64,000 nucleotides of DNA from Enoplolaimus lenunculus (GCA_030248215.1 JASANG010002660.1:1-64000), one strand, 5' to 3'. Positions 1-12,760 are shown, counted from the first letter of the stretch. The notes: generated from the letters alone by a model not told the origin. Numbers and translations are program-made.

Positions 1-692
1 ACATTACCGGCCGCGTTTTACTAAATCAGAGCGATACGCATACATCGAGGAAAGAACTATACAGGCGATACAGGATACAGGCTTAAGGCAAAATCACGAA
101 CTTCTCACATGGTGACCACGACGGTCTCGATGCTGATTTAGTTGGTGGTCGGTGTGAAAGGAAATAGTTGGAAAAAGGAGAAAGGAATTTCTGGGTGTAA
201 AAGGAAAAGGCTGTTATTGGAAACACAGGATCTGAACGATCGTGTTGTGGAAAATAACAGGGAATACAGGCTGAAAAGGAAACTGGGCTGTGAGTATCTA
301 CTGCGCGAAAGGGCAACAGATACTGACATTACTGGATAATACAGGCTGTGAATTAGTTCGACAGTGATACTTGAGGCTGTGCCGCAAGTACGTGGAACTG
401 ATTCAGGAGTTGACGGATTGAAATCAGGCTGAAAAGGAAATCGGGCTGTGAGTATCTACTGCGCGAAAGGGCAACAGATACTGACATTACTGGATAGTAC
501 AGGCAAAAGGCTGTTATTGGAAACACAGGATCTGAACGATCGTGTTGTGGAAAATAACAGGGAATACAGGCTGAAAAGGAAACTGGGCTGTGAGTATCTA
601 CTGCGCGAAAGGGCAACAGATACTGACATTACTGGATAATATACAGGCGATACAGGATACAGGCTTAAGGCAAAATCACGAACTTCTCACAG
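1..692. repeat. Block of direct repeats at the left edge
   Basis: Bases 205-342 recur identically at 505-642, offset exactly 300. A partial copy with a couple of changes lies at 427-501, and the stretch 58-109 recurs at about 640-692. The unit is rich in ATACAGG-type motifs. The small open frames here are repeat shadows: the same peptide recurs in each copy. The array may extend left of the window. Confidence 0.85.
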
Positions 693-2467
693 TGCACACT
701 CACACATGAGACTAATCAACCCATGTGTGAGATTTCATACTGCGCCTATAAACTTCACACGTTTTGTGAACACTTTATTGAAATAAGTTGAAAAACCATG
801 AAAAACGCATTAAGCTACGCAGTCGTAGCCAAAATATACTGACGAAACAAAAATAAAACACAGACAGTAACTAAATTTTGAACCTGTATGAAAATTCGCA
901 TCATAGAATAAAGTAATTTACCTCGTGTACACGCTGTAACTGGCCTGATTCTACCTCTGCCTGGATAGCCGATGACGGTGGGACGGTCGCCCACCGATCA
1001 CCGGGGTGTTTCGGATCGAACTTTTTGCATTCGGATTGAGCACCGCACTTGACGTAGAGCTTGTTTTAGCTGTTTGTGAAGCAATCCCCGTCGATCGCAG
1101 AGGTTGCGCGAACTCAGATTGTAAATCTTTTGACATTATTTTGAGAAATCACCGTAAAGCTATTATGACTAGGTTACTAGAAGGAATCTGAATGCAATTG
1201 GATTAAAACCAACTAAAGTAACTCGATGATATCCGGCTTTTTTACGCAATCACGTAAAGACAACAAATGTTTTGAACTTATGAGAATATCAGGTGTAGAA
1301 AGCGTGGCAACGGGAATCCGTCGTAACCACGGCCGGTTTTTTAGCTGCACTGTCCAGCCACACCAGTCCAAACCAGCAGCCGAGGACCATCCCACCCGCG
1401 ATCGCAGGTGGGCCTGTGCTGCTGACAAGTTGTCAAACATGATAGCTTTTCAAAATCGCAATAGTCTATACAAAACAAAAACCTCGCGAGTTTTGCTTTT
1501 TCCGAATTCCAAACTCGTCAAAACCAATCAAAACGCACTAACTTTCTGGGCAGTGCGAGCCGGCCAATCAAATTATAGAGTTTCAAACCAGAGATACAAC
1601 ATTTCACCAAAAACCTTATAAAACGCAACTCGCAAATTATATAAATACGCTATACACCATCAAAAATTCCCAACTAGAACTCCTTATTTCACAGTACCCC
1701 GCAAATACAACGAAAGTGCGCTATAAACACATTCGACCTCTACACCATATTTTTAGACTACCAGTACATTAAACAACAAAACCAACTGAATTACACAAAA
1801 TACGAGAAAGAATTTATTCAACGTAAACTAGCTAGTAACTGTTATCACTCAATTTTCTGAGCAAATTTCTAGATAACTTTTTATCCAAACACAAACGTTT
1901 TCGGCATAAAACTAAGAACTTTAGACGCATTATAGCTGAATCCAACATGAATATAAATCTAACAACCTTTGTACCTCAATAACGCATGATTTCATCATTT
2001 CAGAGTTGATCAACTCTAAAGCCAAAACCGACAATAAAATAAATGTTTATAAAATATTTCAAATACTTTAAAAGGCAGTAAAACCAAGTAATTTAGGTTG
2101 ACTCCAACCAATTTCAAGTAGTTTCATACTTTTCTAAACCGCTACACATCAATTACATCCAATCACCCCAGAGCGCATGTCACATTTTACCAATTTATAA
2201 TTTTCTGCAACTGCATGTACGAGGCAGCAACCGTGTCTCTCGTCTCTCGACCTAAAACCATAAAGTTTCGCACTTCACAGGTACGGGGCTTGCCGGACGA
2301 TGATTCCACAGATCAGTGGCGACGCCTCCAGTGTCCCCTCCGGTATTCTGTTTTCTAACCATCTCGCGTGCGAAAACATTCCCCCGCACTCAACTCGGTG
2401 ACCCCCCGGGAATCAGAACCTAAGTTCCATTTACCCACGAGACGGCGGAAGCAACCACATCCGTATA
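693..2467. other. Non-repeat stretch, no firm gene
   Basis: This is mostly AT-rich sequence. The GC-richer part at 950-1420 holds overlapping open frames on both strands, one with a PAM2-like motif (separate entry). The part at 2200-2460 is also GC-richer, but I see no coding signal in it. Confidence 0.4.
951..1136 (-). CDS. Possible exon with a PAM2-like motif
   Basis: This minus frame of 61 codons begins MSKDLQSEF, is Ser/Thr-rich, and contains SSAVLNPNAKSS. That resembles the LNPNAK core of the PAM2 motif by which ataxin-2, PAIP2 and similar proteins bind poly(A)-binding protein; the usual aromatic residue after it is replaced by Ser. Another minus frame over the same bases is also open and ends at a GTAAAT donor near 920, and a plus-strand frame is open too. 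With three competing frames and no neighbouring exon, this is weak. Confidence 0.2.
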   Translation of the reverse strand: MSKDLQSEFAQPLRSTGIASQTAKTSSTSSAVLNPNAKSSIRNTPVIGGRPSHRHRLSRQR

Positions 2468-3364
2468 ACAATTGTAGTACATAAATGCTGACACGCAAGC
2501 CACAGTTCTTTAGCCAGGCGATTTTGCGTGTCAAGCTCTACACGTCCTGCAAGATGATGAGATGTGCCACATAGCTAGAGATGAAAAGTCACAGACGGAA
2601 ATAACGAGTACCAAGATTGGGATTTAAGCACGGCACAAATGAGGCTAACACGTCAAATTTCTAAATTGACACCTGTTATTGATAGATGCATATTGATTGT
2701 GTTAAAATATAACGCCCAAGTAGGCACTTGCGTATACAAACAAGTATTTTACTCCACTCACAATTTTTAACTGGCTAGCGAAGCAGTCGGTAAGAGATGG
2801 TAAATATTTGCTAGACACTGGGTATGTCTATGACAGAACAGCAAAACTGTTTTTGGATGATAAGAAACGAGCTGAGGTGTGGAAGGATCACATGGAAAAG
2901 ATTATGAAATAATAGAATAAGTTGGATAAGTATGTTGATGTGGAAGTGACTCAAGGACGGCTGGTGTTACGGCGGAACACATGAAGGCAAAAGGAACGAT
3001 AGGAACTAAGGTACTTACATGAATTGAAAACAGAATTTTAGATGGTGGTGAAATCCTGGAGAATTGGAAAGAGAGCGTGCTGATCCCGCTGTATAACGTA
3101 AGGGTGACATCAAAGTTTGTGGGTCGTATAGAGAGATAAACTTGTTGGAGCATGGTATGAAGGTCATTGAGAGTCCTTGAGAGGAGGTTGAGAGAATTGG
3201 GGGATGTGTGCAAGATACAATGTGGTTTTATGCCAGGAATGGGAACAGTTGATGCACTGTCCATCGTGAGAATATTACAAGAAAGATATCAGACGAAGAA
3301 GAAAACTTATACATGTTTTTCATGGATTAAGAGAACGTGTTTGATAGTGTCCCGAGAAAGGTGA
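2468..3364 (+). mobile_element. LINE fragment, copy A (non-LTR retrotransposon)
   Basis: Plus-strand pieces match the linker and reverse-transcriptase start of a LINE common in corals and other invertebrates: RDGKYLLDTG..LFLDDKKRAEVW, then LLEHGMKVIERVLERRLRE, QCGFMPGMGTVDALSIVR and an eroded FIDLEKAFD motif. Frames shift several times. It shares its left boundary with copy B and breaks off at 3364, before the YADD region, where a different repeat begins. It is a dead copy. Confidence 0.75.
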
Positions 3365-3550
3365 TACGCCCCATTTGGGACCCCCACCTCTAAAGGGACC
3401 CCACCCTAACCGGTTGGAACAAAAACCTCTAAAGTATTAAAATACGTCTGGCTTCTCGATCGCTTCGCTCGCTGGTTTGGCCCGGGAATTTAGGGGGAGT
3501 TTTCCTGTCTTCACCGGCGCTGGCTACTTGCATAGCACGATTTTAGATGC

Positions 3551-3755
3551 TTATAATGGCCCATGTTACTTTAAGGGGCGTCCAGGTTTCTGGTGGGTCT
3601 ATAAAAGAATAGGTTTAGATTCTGGATTACATTTTTTGCTTAGGCTTAGGCTTAGGTTTAGGAACTCATTTTTGCAACGCTTAGGCTTAGACTTAGGTTT
3701 AGAAATACGCTTAATCTACTGTTACGCCTTTTAATGTAACATTGGCCCTTATAAT
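3551..3755. mobile_element. MITE with a TTAGGC-rich core
   Basis: The left end GGCCCATGTTACTTTAAGG and the right end, read in reverse (GGCCAATGTTACATTAAAAG), form terminal inverted repeats of about 24 bases. Both are bordered by TTATAA-like sequence. The core holds runs of TTAGGC and TTAGGT. Related ends occur near 4280, 31375 and 18945. The superfamily is not clear. Confidence 0.55.
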
Positions 3756-4564
3756 AGACATTTCTTAGCTTCTGAAAGTTTTCTAAAGAGAGGATTACGG
3801 TAAACAGAAATTAATTTTGTTACGTTTCAGACAACTTCTCATATGGTTGTGCGAAGAGTTTGAGCGTGCAACTCAACCTTACACACTTTAGTCCAAAAAT
3901 CCCGAGCTCGTGTACGCTATCTTCACGGCATTTATGGTTAAAACTTACGATTAGTCTCAGCATAAGTAAAGGCTTAAGGAAAAGCTTATAGGCTTAGCGT
4001 TTAGCTGTCTCTTATGTGGTCTCTGCGAAATCTCGCTGTTAGCGATAGTTACATACGCTTGTCTAATAAATTGCGCAATGGAACTCTAACCATAATAGTC
4101 GTAGAGAAGTGCATTGTACAATGTAATTTCACGCATAAAAATTTTTCGAGCCATCGCCTTCATCTGCATTTATGATGTTACATGAAAAAGCTGTTTTTAC
4201 AATGCACTAACTGGTTACTGTTCTAAAATGGATAAGTCAGTGCACATCTGCGCAATGATCTGTGATTGGCACTTGATTTTTTGCCGGCCAATGTTACTCT
4301 GAGGTGCATTACATTAACAGTTAAGCATGTCAGGGGATAAAGTGTACAAGAGCAGTTTAAAGATGTTCTTTTTTCTGAGGTCAGCGTATTTTTCGAGATA
4401 ATAAAACAGTCTCTGAGACACTTGACTTTACCGTGACGTTGGCAAGTACCAGCATTACGACTGAATTTTGGACCAATTTTACTTTCAGGGTCGTAACGTT
4501 AGTATATATATATACATAAGCATACATATCCCTAATTCTACGCTTAAGCCTAAGCCTAAGCCTC

Positions 4565-4690
4565 AGGCCCGTATCCAGCTCACCATGCTATGGGGTACTA
4601 AAATTTTAGGAGGGCATTAAAGGGTTTTTAATGACTTGCAAGCAAGGTTAAAAATTTTCTAGGGCACCAAAATTTTTCCATGGGGAATAG
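4565..4690. repeat. Dispersed repeat family B
   Basis: Its signature is GCCCGTA(T)CCAGCTCACC, then an AGGAGGGCATTAA block, then AAAATTTTC. Diverged copies lie at 45455-45573 (reversed), 47480-47597 (reversed), 50015-50162 and, as a remnant, 43505-43535. No terminal repeats were identified. Confidence 0.6.
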
Positions 4691-5369
4691 CGCAAAAACG
4701 GTACGCCCCTCAACGTAGCAGAACGAATTTTGCATAAAGTAACAAAATGAAGTGGCATAAAAATTTTACTTGAAATTTATACTTTTTGCCCATGAAACAT
4801 TTTGAGTCGTTAAAAATTCATCAAAATTCAACTATATTTAACGCAAAATAACGTCAATCTAAATGTGTTCTCATTAGTGTATCTGCATTCAACGTCCAGT
4901 TGCAATTTGTGTTTTGGTTTCGAAATTGCAAATTTTTTAGATTTGGTATAGTTAATTTTGTTTTGACAAAAACTCATTTTTATGACGTCATCGTTGTTTA
5001 TGAATTTCGTTACAAGCTCACCCGTTAATGGTGTTCAATTAAGGGAAAACACACAGAAATTTTGCCCACGAAATAACGACCGTTTACAAAATCTGCACGC
5101 GTTTGTGACGTATACATGATATTAAAAGCTGTGCTATCTCTGATATCAACAACCGTTCAAAAAATGAATTTGTATAATCTTTATTTGGGTTTTACGACCT
5201 AAAATTGAATATACGGTTTAAAGAATGCAGTTAAAAGCAATCCAATAATTTAATATTTCATAAGCTGTTGCATATTTATTGAAATCAAACTGGAACGCCT
5301 ACGGATCCACGATTTACGTATTTTGGATGTCATTCCAACTTATTTTGTACAAAATGACCAGTACTGTAA

Positions 5370-5752
5370 TGACATGAATAAGAGGGTGGACTGATATTTA
5401 TTTTACGTCTCCAGAAGGTAACCCATGTTATTCGGTTAAGGACTGTTATTTATTACTAAATTCGCGGCATGTAGTTGAGTCCTACACTTTTCCTTTTATG
5501 TTCTTTTTTTGGGCAGATCGGACTTGGTCCGAAGCAGTTTTGTTGACTGCCACGTTCCGCTAATCTTTTTTTATGGAATAATATAGCTTATTCGGGATGT
5601 CTGAGTGTCTGTTACATATTTGAGCAGTCCACGTCATTATTGTACTTTGCTTTGTTTTATAAACTCTAATACCGCTATGCACTGATTCCGACTACAGATA
5701 CAAACTACTGTTGATTGGCACTTATAATGGGGTCCACCTCTTATTCGCTTCA
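5370..5752. mobile_element. MITE, AATAAGAG family
   Basis: The ends ..GAATAAGAGGGTGG and CCACCTCTTATTCGC are inverted repeats. The inner sequence (CTCCAGAAGG.AACCC.TGTTATT.GGTTA.GGACTGT) is shared with the better copy at 13613-13875. Confidence 0.5.
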
Positions 5753-6919
5753 CTACAGTAGTTTCACTTTAGCATTGAAATACGCCAAATAAATAGTGAA
5801 TATAATTCTAAGGTTCGTCGCGTGACATAAACTAACTTATACTATTGACACGACACTACGAAGGAAGAATTAAAGCTTCAGCATTTATGAAAGTTCTGTA
5901 CAAAAATGCATCTTGTAACAGGAACAAAACCATTAGGATATTTGATAGTAATGCTTGTTGTAGCGGCGGAAATGTTGTTAACTTAACTTGTGTTACCAAA
6001 CAGTGGCGGAGTATGGATATTCCACTGGGGAGGATACTTTTTGTGTTGCAAAATTTAACAGCTTTAAACCCTTTGTTAGCGAACTTTTCATATTTTGAAA
6101 ATGCCCAATTAATTTATGAATTCAGATTATTAAAGCTAACCATATTTTGCACTTATTTCGCAAGAATACGCATTGTGTGCCTTGGATAAAAATTAAAAGC
6201 TCAACTCATCAAAATGAACTGCGACACAAAGTGATAAAAGAAGTTTTATGCTTATGTACGTGTACGTGTACTAAATGTTTTCTAATTCCGACAATATTTG
6301 GCAAAACACTGGCAGATTGATTAATGATAAAATGTGATGACGAAAATCAGTTTCAGACGAAAGCGCTATATATTTAAAAGCACTACAAAAATTGTGATTC
6401 TTACTGTTTCGACGTCGGTGAACCACTTCAACTGGATTCCTGAACGGCAGGGTGTTTCCGCTAAAAATCGGCGTCCGTTTCCGTTTTCGTAATTTTTTGA
6501 CATTACAGAATCGAACAGTTAACTGCGGATGTGACTAAATGTTTCTTCGGCTCCGATTTCAGTATAATTTTTGCCGGAAATTTTAGCAATGTTTGTAGTA
6601 TTTAATGTAATCCTTATTTTAATAGAAGTAGTTCGTGAGTTTGTTTACAAATTTCGGACAACATTCAACGTTTACTCTATAAAAATTCCCCAACAAACGC
6701 ACAAAATAATTCATTGACAACACTGTATAAGTCTTTGTAAAAATTTAATGAGTTCAACGTGATTTTAGTTACTTAATTTTGCTACACCTCCGGATCCAAA
6801 TCTGGCTTTTCTACATCCGGTTGTGCCCTGCCTTTTAGCATTTATCAAAACGCTATTTTAACAAATTAAGTTTAAGGACTCTCTTCTAAAAAATTGTTTT
6901 GTATTTATTTGACATGTTC

Positions 6920-7260
6920 CGTAAGCGGATAGGGTCCCTAAACCTAATTAGAGTCCATAACTGTCAACTAATTCTAATTGTAGCGCATAAATGACTCCAG
7001 GACCAAATAATTTGAGTTCGAAACTTGTAAGCGTACTTAAATTTTGAAAGTACATTCCTAAGTATAACCTTGGATTATCGCTCACGCTATTGACACAAAG
7101 ACAAATAAACGTTTAATTTAACTGATAATTGCAGTACCGGATATATATCAGTAACGAAGAGCGGCGGAGCGTGGGTTAAAAATATAACACGGGGAGGTAC
7201 CCTCTGGAGATGCCAAATAAATATCAGTCCCCCCTTTTATTCGGGTCAACACAGTACGTT
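6920..7260. mobile_element. MITE, AATAAGAG family, reversed copy
   Basis: Read on the minus strand it carries the CTCCAGAGGGTACC core and the ATTTGGCATCTCCAG segment seen at 13640. Its ends are degraded. Confidence 0.4.
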
Positions 7261-8377
7261 CACTATGTGGTTTTGGTGTGAATTCCCCGAATCGAAGGAG
7301 GGTCGAGCAAAAATACAACGCGCGCTGGTACATTTAATTGTATGTTTAACCTCAATAGATGCACACTTTTTTCTAAAAGCGAGCATCTACTTTTGGTTCT
7401 AAAAATATTGCTACACAAACATAACGACTAAATATATTTATGTAGAAAGCAAAGTCATAGCCCTGATTTGGGCAAAGAGTCTCAGCTGACGTTTATATTC
7501 AGGTTGTGCTATATAAATAAAAAATTCAGTGTTTTCCGAAAAAGTTAGTGTTTCCGATATTGACAACACTAATTGACAACAATAATTTTGTAAATCTGTC
7601 AAATTGTTCAGAATGACCGTGGTTGTTTATTTAGCATCTGTATGACGCAATCACTTTTACATTTAAAATGAAGGTTTTAGAATTTTAGAACATGATTACG
7701 TTAGGAAACCGGAACCGCTACGACTAACTTTTCAAAAATCCAATTATGTTTTATAAAGTGGCTGTCGTCAGTTTGAACGAAATAATTGCAGTTAAAATAA
7801 AATTCATTTTTTGATATTACTCATTTTAAACTAACTTTCGATGTTTTGCTCAATTTCATGCATATAAATATTACCGCAATTAAACCGGAACTATTGGAAC
7901 AAACTTATACGAGACGAACACTCATTATGATTTTTAATTTAAATATATACGCCGTAGGCGGGTTCAAATCCAGGTAAAACGCAGTTGACAAAATTTGATA
8001 ATGTTTTTTACACGATATCAACTCGGAAACTAGTTCATGGTACTTTAGCTTCAAAAATAAATTATGGTTACGTAACAAACTAGACCGTAGGATTGACTCT
8101 CGATACAGAACATAATTACTGTAAGGGGCGAAATTGCACTATAAAAACAGAGTTCAAGCCATTTAAAAATTCAGTTCGAAGTTTCGTTGAACAGTTTTTG
8201 GAGTTTGTTAGATTGCGAGCTTTTTGATTCAAACTAAATTTTTTTGTATACTTCTGCGTTTTAAAACATATATTATGTTGAAATTGTTTTTCAAACAGTT
8301 TAGTTATAATCAGGGTGTAAACAGAAACACTTACTGAGTTGCAGAAACTTGCGTTTGATTTTGACTAAAATCGTCAC

Positions 8378-9393
8378 TAGTGATGGCCATCGGATATATA
8401 ACGCTACATTGTACAAACATAAGCCAATGTTACTTCTAGTGGTGCGCAGCTTTCAGTGGCGGATCCAGAAATTTCTGACAGGGATGGGCTGGTAAATGTT
8501 TTGGCACACAATTTTTCACCAAACAATTTTCTGAAGGGAAAAACTGTAAAGTACCTTATCATTTTATCACAAAAAAATCTCAGGGGGCGTACGCCCGCCC
8601 GCCCCTATCTAAATCTGCTAGTGTCCGCTTTCTCAATAGACCGCAATAGAGCAGGCTTAATTTTTGACTAATTTTTTGGCTTGGACTAATTGTGTTAAGC
8701 TTTGTTTTATACTGGTGTTTATTACGCTAAGGTGGCTCAGTCTTAGGAATATATTTTGGTTCTTACAATGCTAAAATTAGTATTGGTCAAAATCTTCAGA
8801 CAAGTCTTAATATATCTGAACATATTGCCGGTTTGGCTCCTCATAACCCCCCTGATGATTACAATTAAATTTTAATTCTTTACAACTTAAATATATACTT
8901 TCACTTTTTGTAATCTCATTTGGAGTGCTTCGGAAAAATGTGTTTTGAACACTTCAGAATCCTACTTTCTTTACATTTGAGCACTAAACTACTTTTCAAA
9001 CACAAGGTCTACCGCGGGACCGGAAGATATAAGAAAGGAAATGTTTTCAATATCATACTGAATTATAAATACTTTTCTGGTAATAACTACGATTGGAAAA
9101 ATAACAAAGTCAAACAACTCTAAACTTTACTTACAATGTACACATAAAAAACGAAATCTTTACTCACAAAAATCTTCAAGATTTTAGTTCAATATTTTGA
9201 CTGAGGTTTGAATACCGAATTTCTTTTTGTCAGTTCCAGCTAATTTAGCAGTGAAACAATGGAAATTATTCCAAAATTTTTTAACACAATAGCATTTCGG
9301 TATCCGGGGGATATCCAGATACATATTTCATTTCAGATACAAATCCTGATATTTTGCATATCCGAATATCCGGATATCCGTTGCCCATCTATA
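8378..9393. mobile_element. hAT-like non-autonomous element, about 1 kb
   Basis: The left end TAGTGATGGCCATCGGATAT and the right end in reverse (TATAGATGGGCAACGGATAT) are matching terminal inverted repeats. Flanking 8-mers ATCGTCAC and GTTGTCAC agree at 6 of 8 bases, as expected for an old hAT duplication. There is no transposase. A second MITE (8454-8623) is nested inside. Confidence 0.5.
8454..8623. mobile_element. hAT MITE, GGCGGATCC family
   Basis: It starts CAGTGGCGGATCCAG and ends near AAATCTGCTAGTG, with the palindromic GGGGGCGTACGCCC inside. It is the same family as 44239-44506. Flanks GCAGCTTT and TCCGCTTT agree at 6 of 8. Confidence 0.5.
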
Positions 9394-9499
9394 GTTGTCA
9401 CTTTATTGTAGTTCTGAAGCTTAAGTCAGAAGATTAGATTAAAAATTTCTGGTTGCAAAGTTATGCCAAGTTAATTGATGATTTCAGCAACCTGCACTA

Positions 9500-9660
9500 T
9501 TTTGAGGTTCAACTTCTAAGCTATGCTTACCGATTTCGAAAATCGAGCTTCAAACTTCTGTGAAGCCGACTTTTGAGTTTCGAGTTCTAACTGTGCTTAC
9601 CGATTTCGAAAATGCATTTTACAGACAATTTCGAGCTTCAAACTCAAGTAAAGCCAACAT
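9500..9660. repeat. Short tandem duplication
   Basis: The segment CTTACCGATTTCGAAAAT, followed by AGCTTCAAACT and AAGCC, occurs twice about 70 bases apart with divergence. Confidence 0.5.
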
Positions 9661-10356
9661 AAAATTGCATCTCAGTAACCCAGCCACTGTCATTATTGAC
9701 GGTTTATTGATTTGAAACCAAGTTTGCACAAATGAATAAATTTTCCTTTAAGCATCCTTTCAGTGTCGCATTTTCATTGTATTCATTTCCATGACTGTTT
9801 TAAGTAATATTTAGGCCAAACTTCTCACTCGCTTCGCACGCGAGATTGTTTTCAAAATTTCAAATAAATTTTTGGCACAAAATTGGTCAGCTCTTTATCC
9901 ATTACTTAATATTCTTGATGCAATTTTCTGCGTTTCAGAGAAATTCTTTTTCTTTATATCTTAGCAAGCAGCCACCGAAATGATCAGAGAGGCGAGGTAA
10001 ACATGTTTTACTTGAATCAGGCTTAAAAATAAACAGCACCACGCAAACTGAACCGGTCATGAATACAAAGACCGAATGTAAAATTGAGCTTAAGCTTAAA
10101 TCCAGGCGTAAGCTCAAAGCCAATACTTAGGTAAAGCGAAAGATTAGGCCAACAACTTATACGGGATCATATATATTCATCAACGTATCTGTCCTAAGCA
10201 GTATGGCTTGAATAAACAATGCATGCGCTGGTACTTATTTAGTTTTCCACATGAAGCCTCTCGACATAATAGACCTGGGCCTAAATTTTTGGCGCAAAAT
10301 TGTTCAGCATGGTTATCCATTATTTTATGTTTTGATGCAATTTCCTTCGTTTCATA

Positions 10357-10557
10357 GTGTAAGATTTGGTGAAAAATTTAAAAAAGTGATTTCAATAAAA
10401 AACATTCTGAAAAGCGAACAAGTTTCAAAAACATTAAAAATAAAAAAAATTTTGAAAGAAATAAAAAGGAAGAACACACGTTTACATTTTTGATACGCTT
10501 CTTTTCAGAATGTTTTTATTGAAATCACTTTTTTCAATTTTTCACCAAATCTTACAC
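10357..10557. mobile_element. Tc1/mariner-type MITE with long hairpin arms
   Basis: Nearly perfect inverted arms of about 58 bases begin GTGTAAGATTTGGTGAAAAA and end in the reverse complement. TA lies on both sides, as in Tc1/mariner insertion. The loop is A-rich. The open frame that covers the left arm is not a gene. Confidence 0.6.
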
Positions 10558-11043
10558 TACCCCCTTGGGGAGCAACGGAGCCCATTAGATATATCGAACT
10601 TGTGCTTTCAAGTTAAATGTAACGTTTTGTGATAACTTCTGCGTTGAAATTAAAGTTTTCTTCAAGAACTGCTGAGCTAAATTAATTGCACGCTGAACAC
10701 CCTTGTGTCGTGATTGCGCATTCCTTGTAAATTGTCTTATGGTTTGAACGGAATAAACGCCAACTTTTCAGTATCAAAAAATCGCACGGGCACATCATCA
10801 AAATGTTTTTGTTGTTTACTTAGGTTTGTATTACTTGGGTTAATAATTAATGCAGGCCACCATGAAAAATGGAAAAATTTGGCTATAACAACAGACCCAA
10901 CTTTGGGAGTGAAAAGTTTATTATCTGAATTGACTGTTTCTGTATATTCTGAGCACAATTCAGCTTCTCGAAATGCTGGTTAACAACGGTCAATTGACTC
11001 CTTTTCAGTATAACCTTTTGAATCGATGGAAATTGTTTTGTTG

Positions 11044-12760
11044 TCACGAGAAATTACTTTGAATGGTCCTTTGTAACGCGGATGCAACGTTGATTGCGGC
11101 GAATTCGTTCTGAATCCAAACATGACTTGACGTATTAAGGTCATTCAGTATAAAATGAACTGCAGAATGCTGTCGTTGTGGGGCACGAAAATTAGCAATA
11201 GACTGGAACAATTTATTCATGAATTCTGGTGTAGGCCTATCAATTTGTGGTTTGACATCATCGAAGAATTGACTGGGTAGTTCCAGCAAAGATCCATACA
11301 GCTTTTCAGCTGGACAATAACCATCGGCATTAGCTGTTACTCGAATATCGAGTAATGTGAACGGCAATTCGTCATACCATTGCCAATTAATACATCGTGC
11401 ACGAAGAGCGTTTTTTAATGTTGTATGAAAACGTTCAATGACACCATTGCAAGCGGGGTGATAAGCTGTAGTACGTTTTCTTTTGATGCCAAGCTGTTCC
11501 ATTAGGTTGCTCCAAACCGCAGACTCGAATTGATTGCCACTATCTGAGATTATTGTTCTGGGTATGCCAAATCTACTAATCCACCCATGAATTAATGTGT
11601 GCGCGACGGTTTGTGTTGAAATATCCTTTACTGGAATTACTTCCGCCCATCTAGTAAATCTGTCAATTATTGTGATTAAATAATTGTAACCGTTTGAAGG
11701 AGGTAATTTGCAGACAATATCTAAGAATTGTATGCCAGCGGCCAGTGTTTGGTATGGTACCAACCTGCGATTTTGTGTACCTTGTAATTTTTGAACGCTG
11801 ACATTGTTCACAGTGTTTTGACCAAAGTTTAATATCCTTTCTCATGGTTAGCCAAAAATAACGATCTGCAATAGCTTCAAGGTAGCTTTTGCCCTAGGGT
11901 GAGACAAACCATGGATTTCTCGAAACAGCGCGAATCGCGTGCTTGTTGGAATATATGGACGTAGGTAAGATTTAGAAGAATCGCAAACCAAAAAATACTT
12001 GTCATATGGTATTCTAACTAAATCAAGCGATGTTTCGTTTAAGAATTTATTGAGAAATTTGTCCTCGTTTTGTGCTTTTGCGAAGTCTTCATCAAATTTA
12101 ACTGATACAGCTGACAGAGAGCGAGATAAAGCATCAGCTACAACATTGTCAACTCGAGACAAATGCTGAATATCGTCAGTGAACTCGGCAATATATAACC
12201 AACGACTTTGTTGTGGAGTTGGATCTTTCTTAAACATTGCGGTTGTCAGCGATTTGTGATCTGTCTTGATTACTAGTTTCTGCCCTAGCAACCAGTTAAA
12301 ACGTTTCAAACTGAGATAAATGGCTAATAATTCGCGATCGAGGGCGGATTTTTTGCACTCGGAATCAGTAAATTTGGCAGAAAAAAAAACAAATTGGCTG
12401 CTTGGTGTTGTAACAATTTGATGTAACACCGCACCAATTGCTGTGCTTGATGCGCCTGTTGTTTACTCGAACGTTGCATGTTTGTGAGGAAACGCAAACG
12501 TTATGCTAGACTTTAACGCTTGTTTTAAATTTATAAATGCCTGTTTTCCGAGATCGGTCCATAATATGCTTTTCTCCGACTTATCTTTTGCATTTCGTGT
12601 AAAAGAAGTTAATGGAGCTGCTATTTTAGAGAAGTCTTTTACAAATCGGTGGTAAAATCCTGCCATGCCAAGGAATCATTTTAAACCTCGTATGCTTTGA
12701 GGTATCTGATAATTTTCAGTTGCGTCTACCTGATGGAGCGGCTTGAAAAAATCCTTGCGG
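11044..12760 (-). mobile_element. Ty3/Gypsy LTR retrotransposon, broken pol fragment
   Basis: Read on the minus strand from the right, the parts are the end of reverse transcriptase (FLGMAGFYHRFV-type motif), RNase H (about 11.9-12.4 kb), the zinc-binding start of integrase and the integrase core (about 11.04-11.8 kb). The order is that of Ty3/Gypsy. Gag, protease and most of reverse transcriptase are absent, and no LTR pair was recognised. The copy is a fossil with roughly three or four breaks. Age cannot be measured without LTRs, but the decay points to an old insertion. Confidence 0.88.

Larger units (their letters stand above)
3756..8369. other. AT-rich stretch with old repeat fragments
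   Basis: It holds a family-B repeat (4565-4690), two MITEs of the AATAAGAG family (about 5370-5752 and, reversed, about 6920-7260), a fragment related to the 59-kb foldback (7290-7370) and a piece of the CGGAAACGG family (6445-6500). The 114-codon open frame at 5845-6189 has no recognisable motif, and I do not call it a gene. Confidence 0.45.

Noticed and set aside
5845-6189. 114-codon plus frame
   Set aside because: No signal peptide, domain, splice context or codon pattern supports it.
10251-10493. 80-codon Lys-rich plus frame
   Set aside because: It covers the left arm of a hairpin MITE and has no motif.
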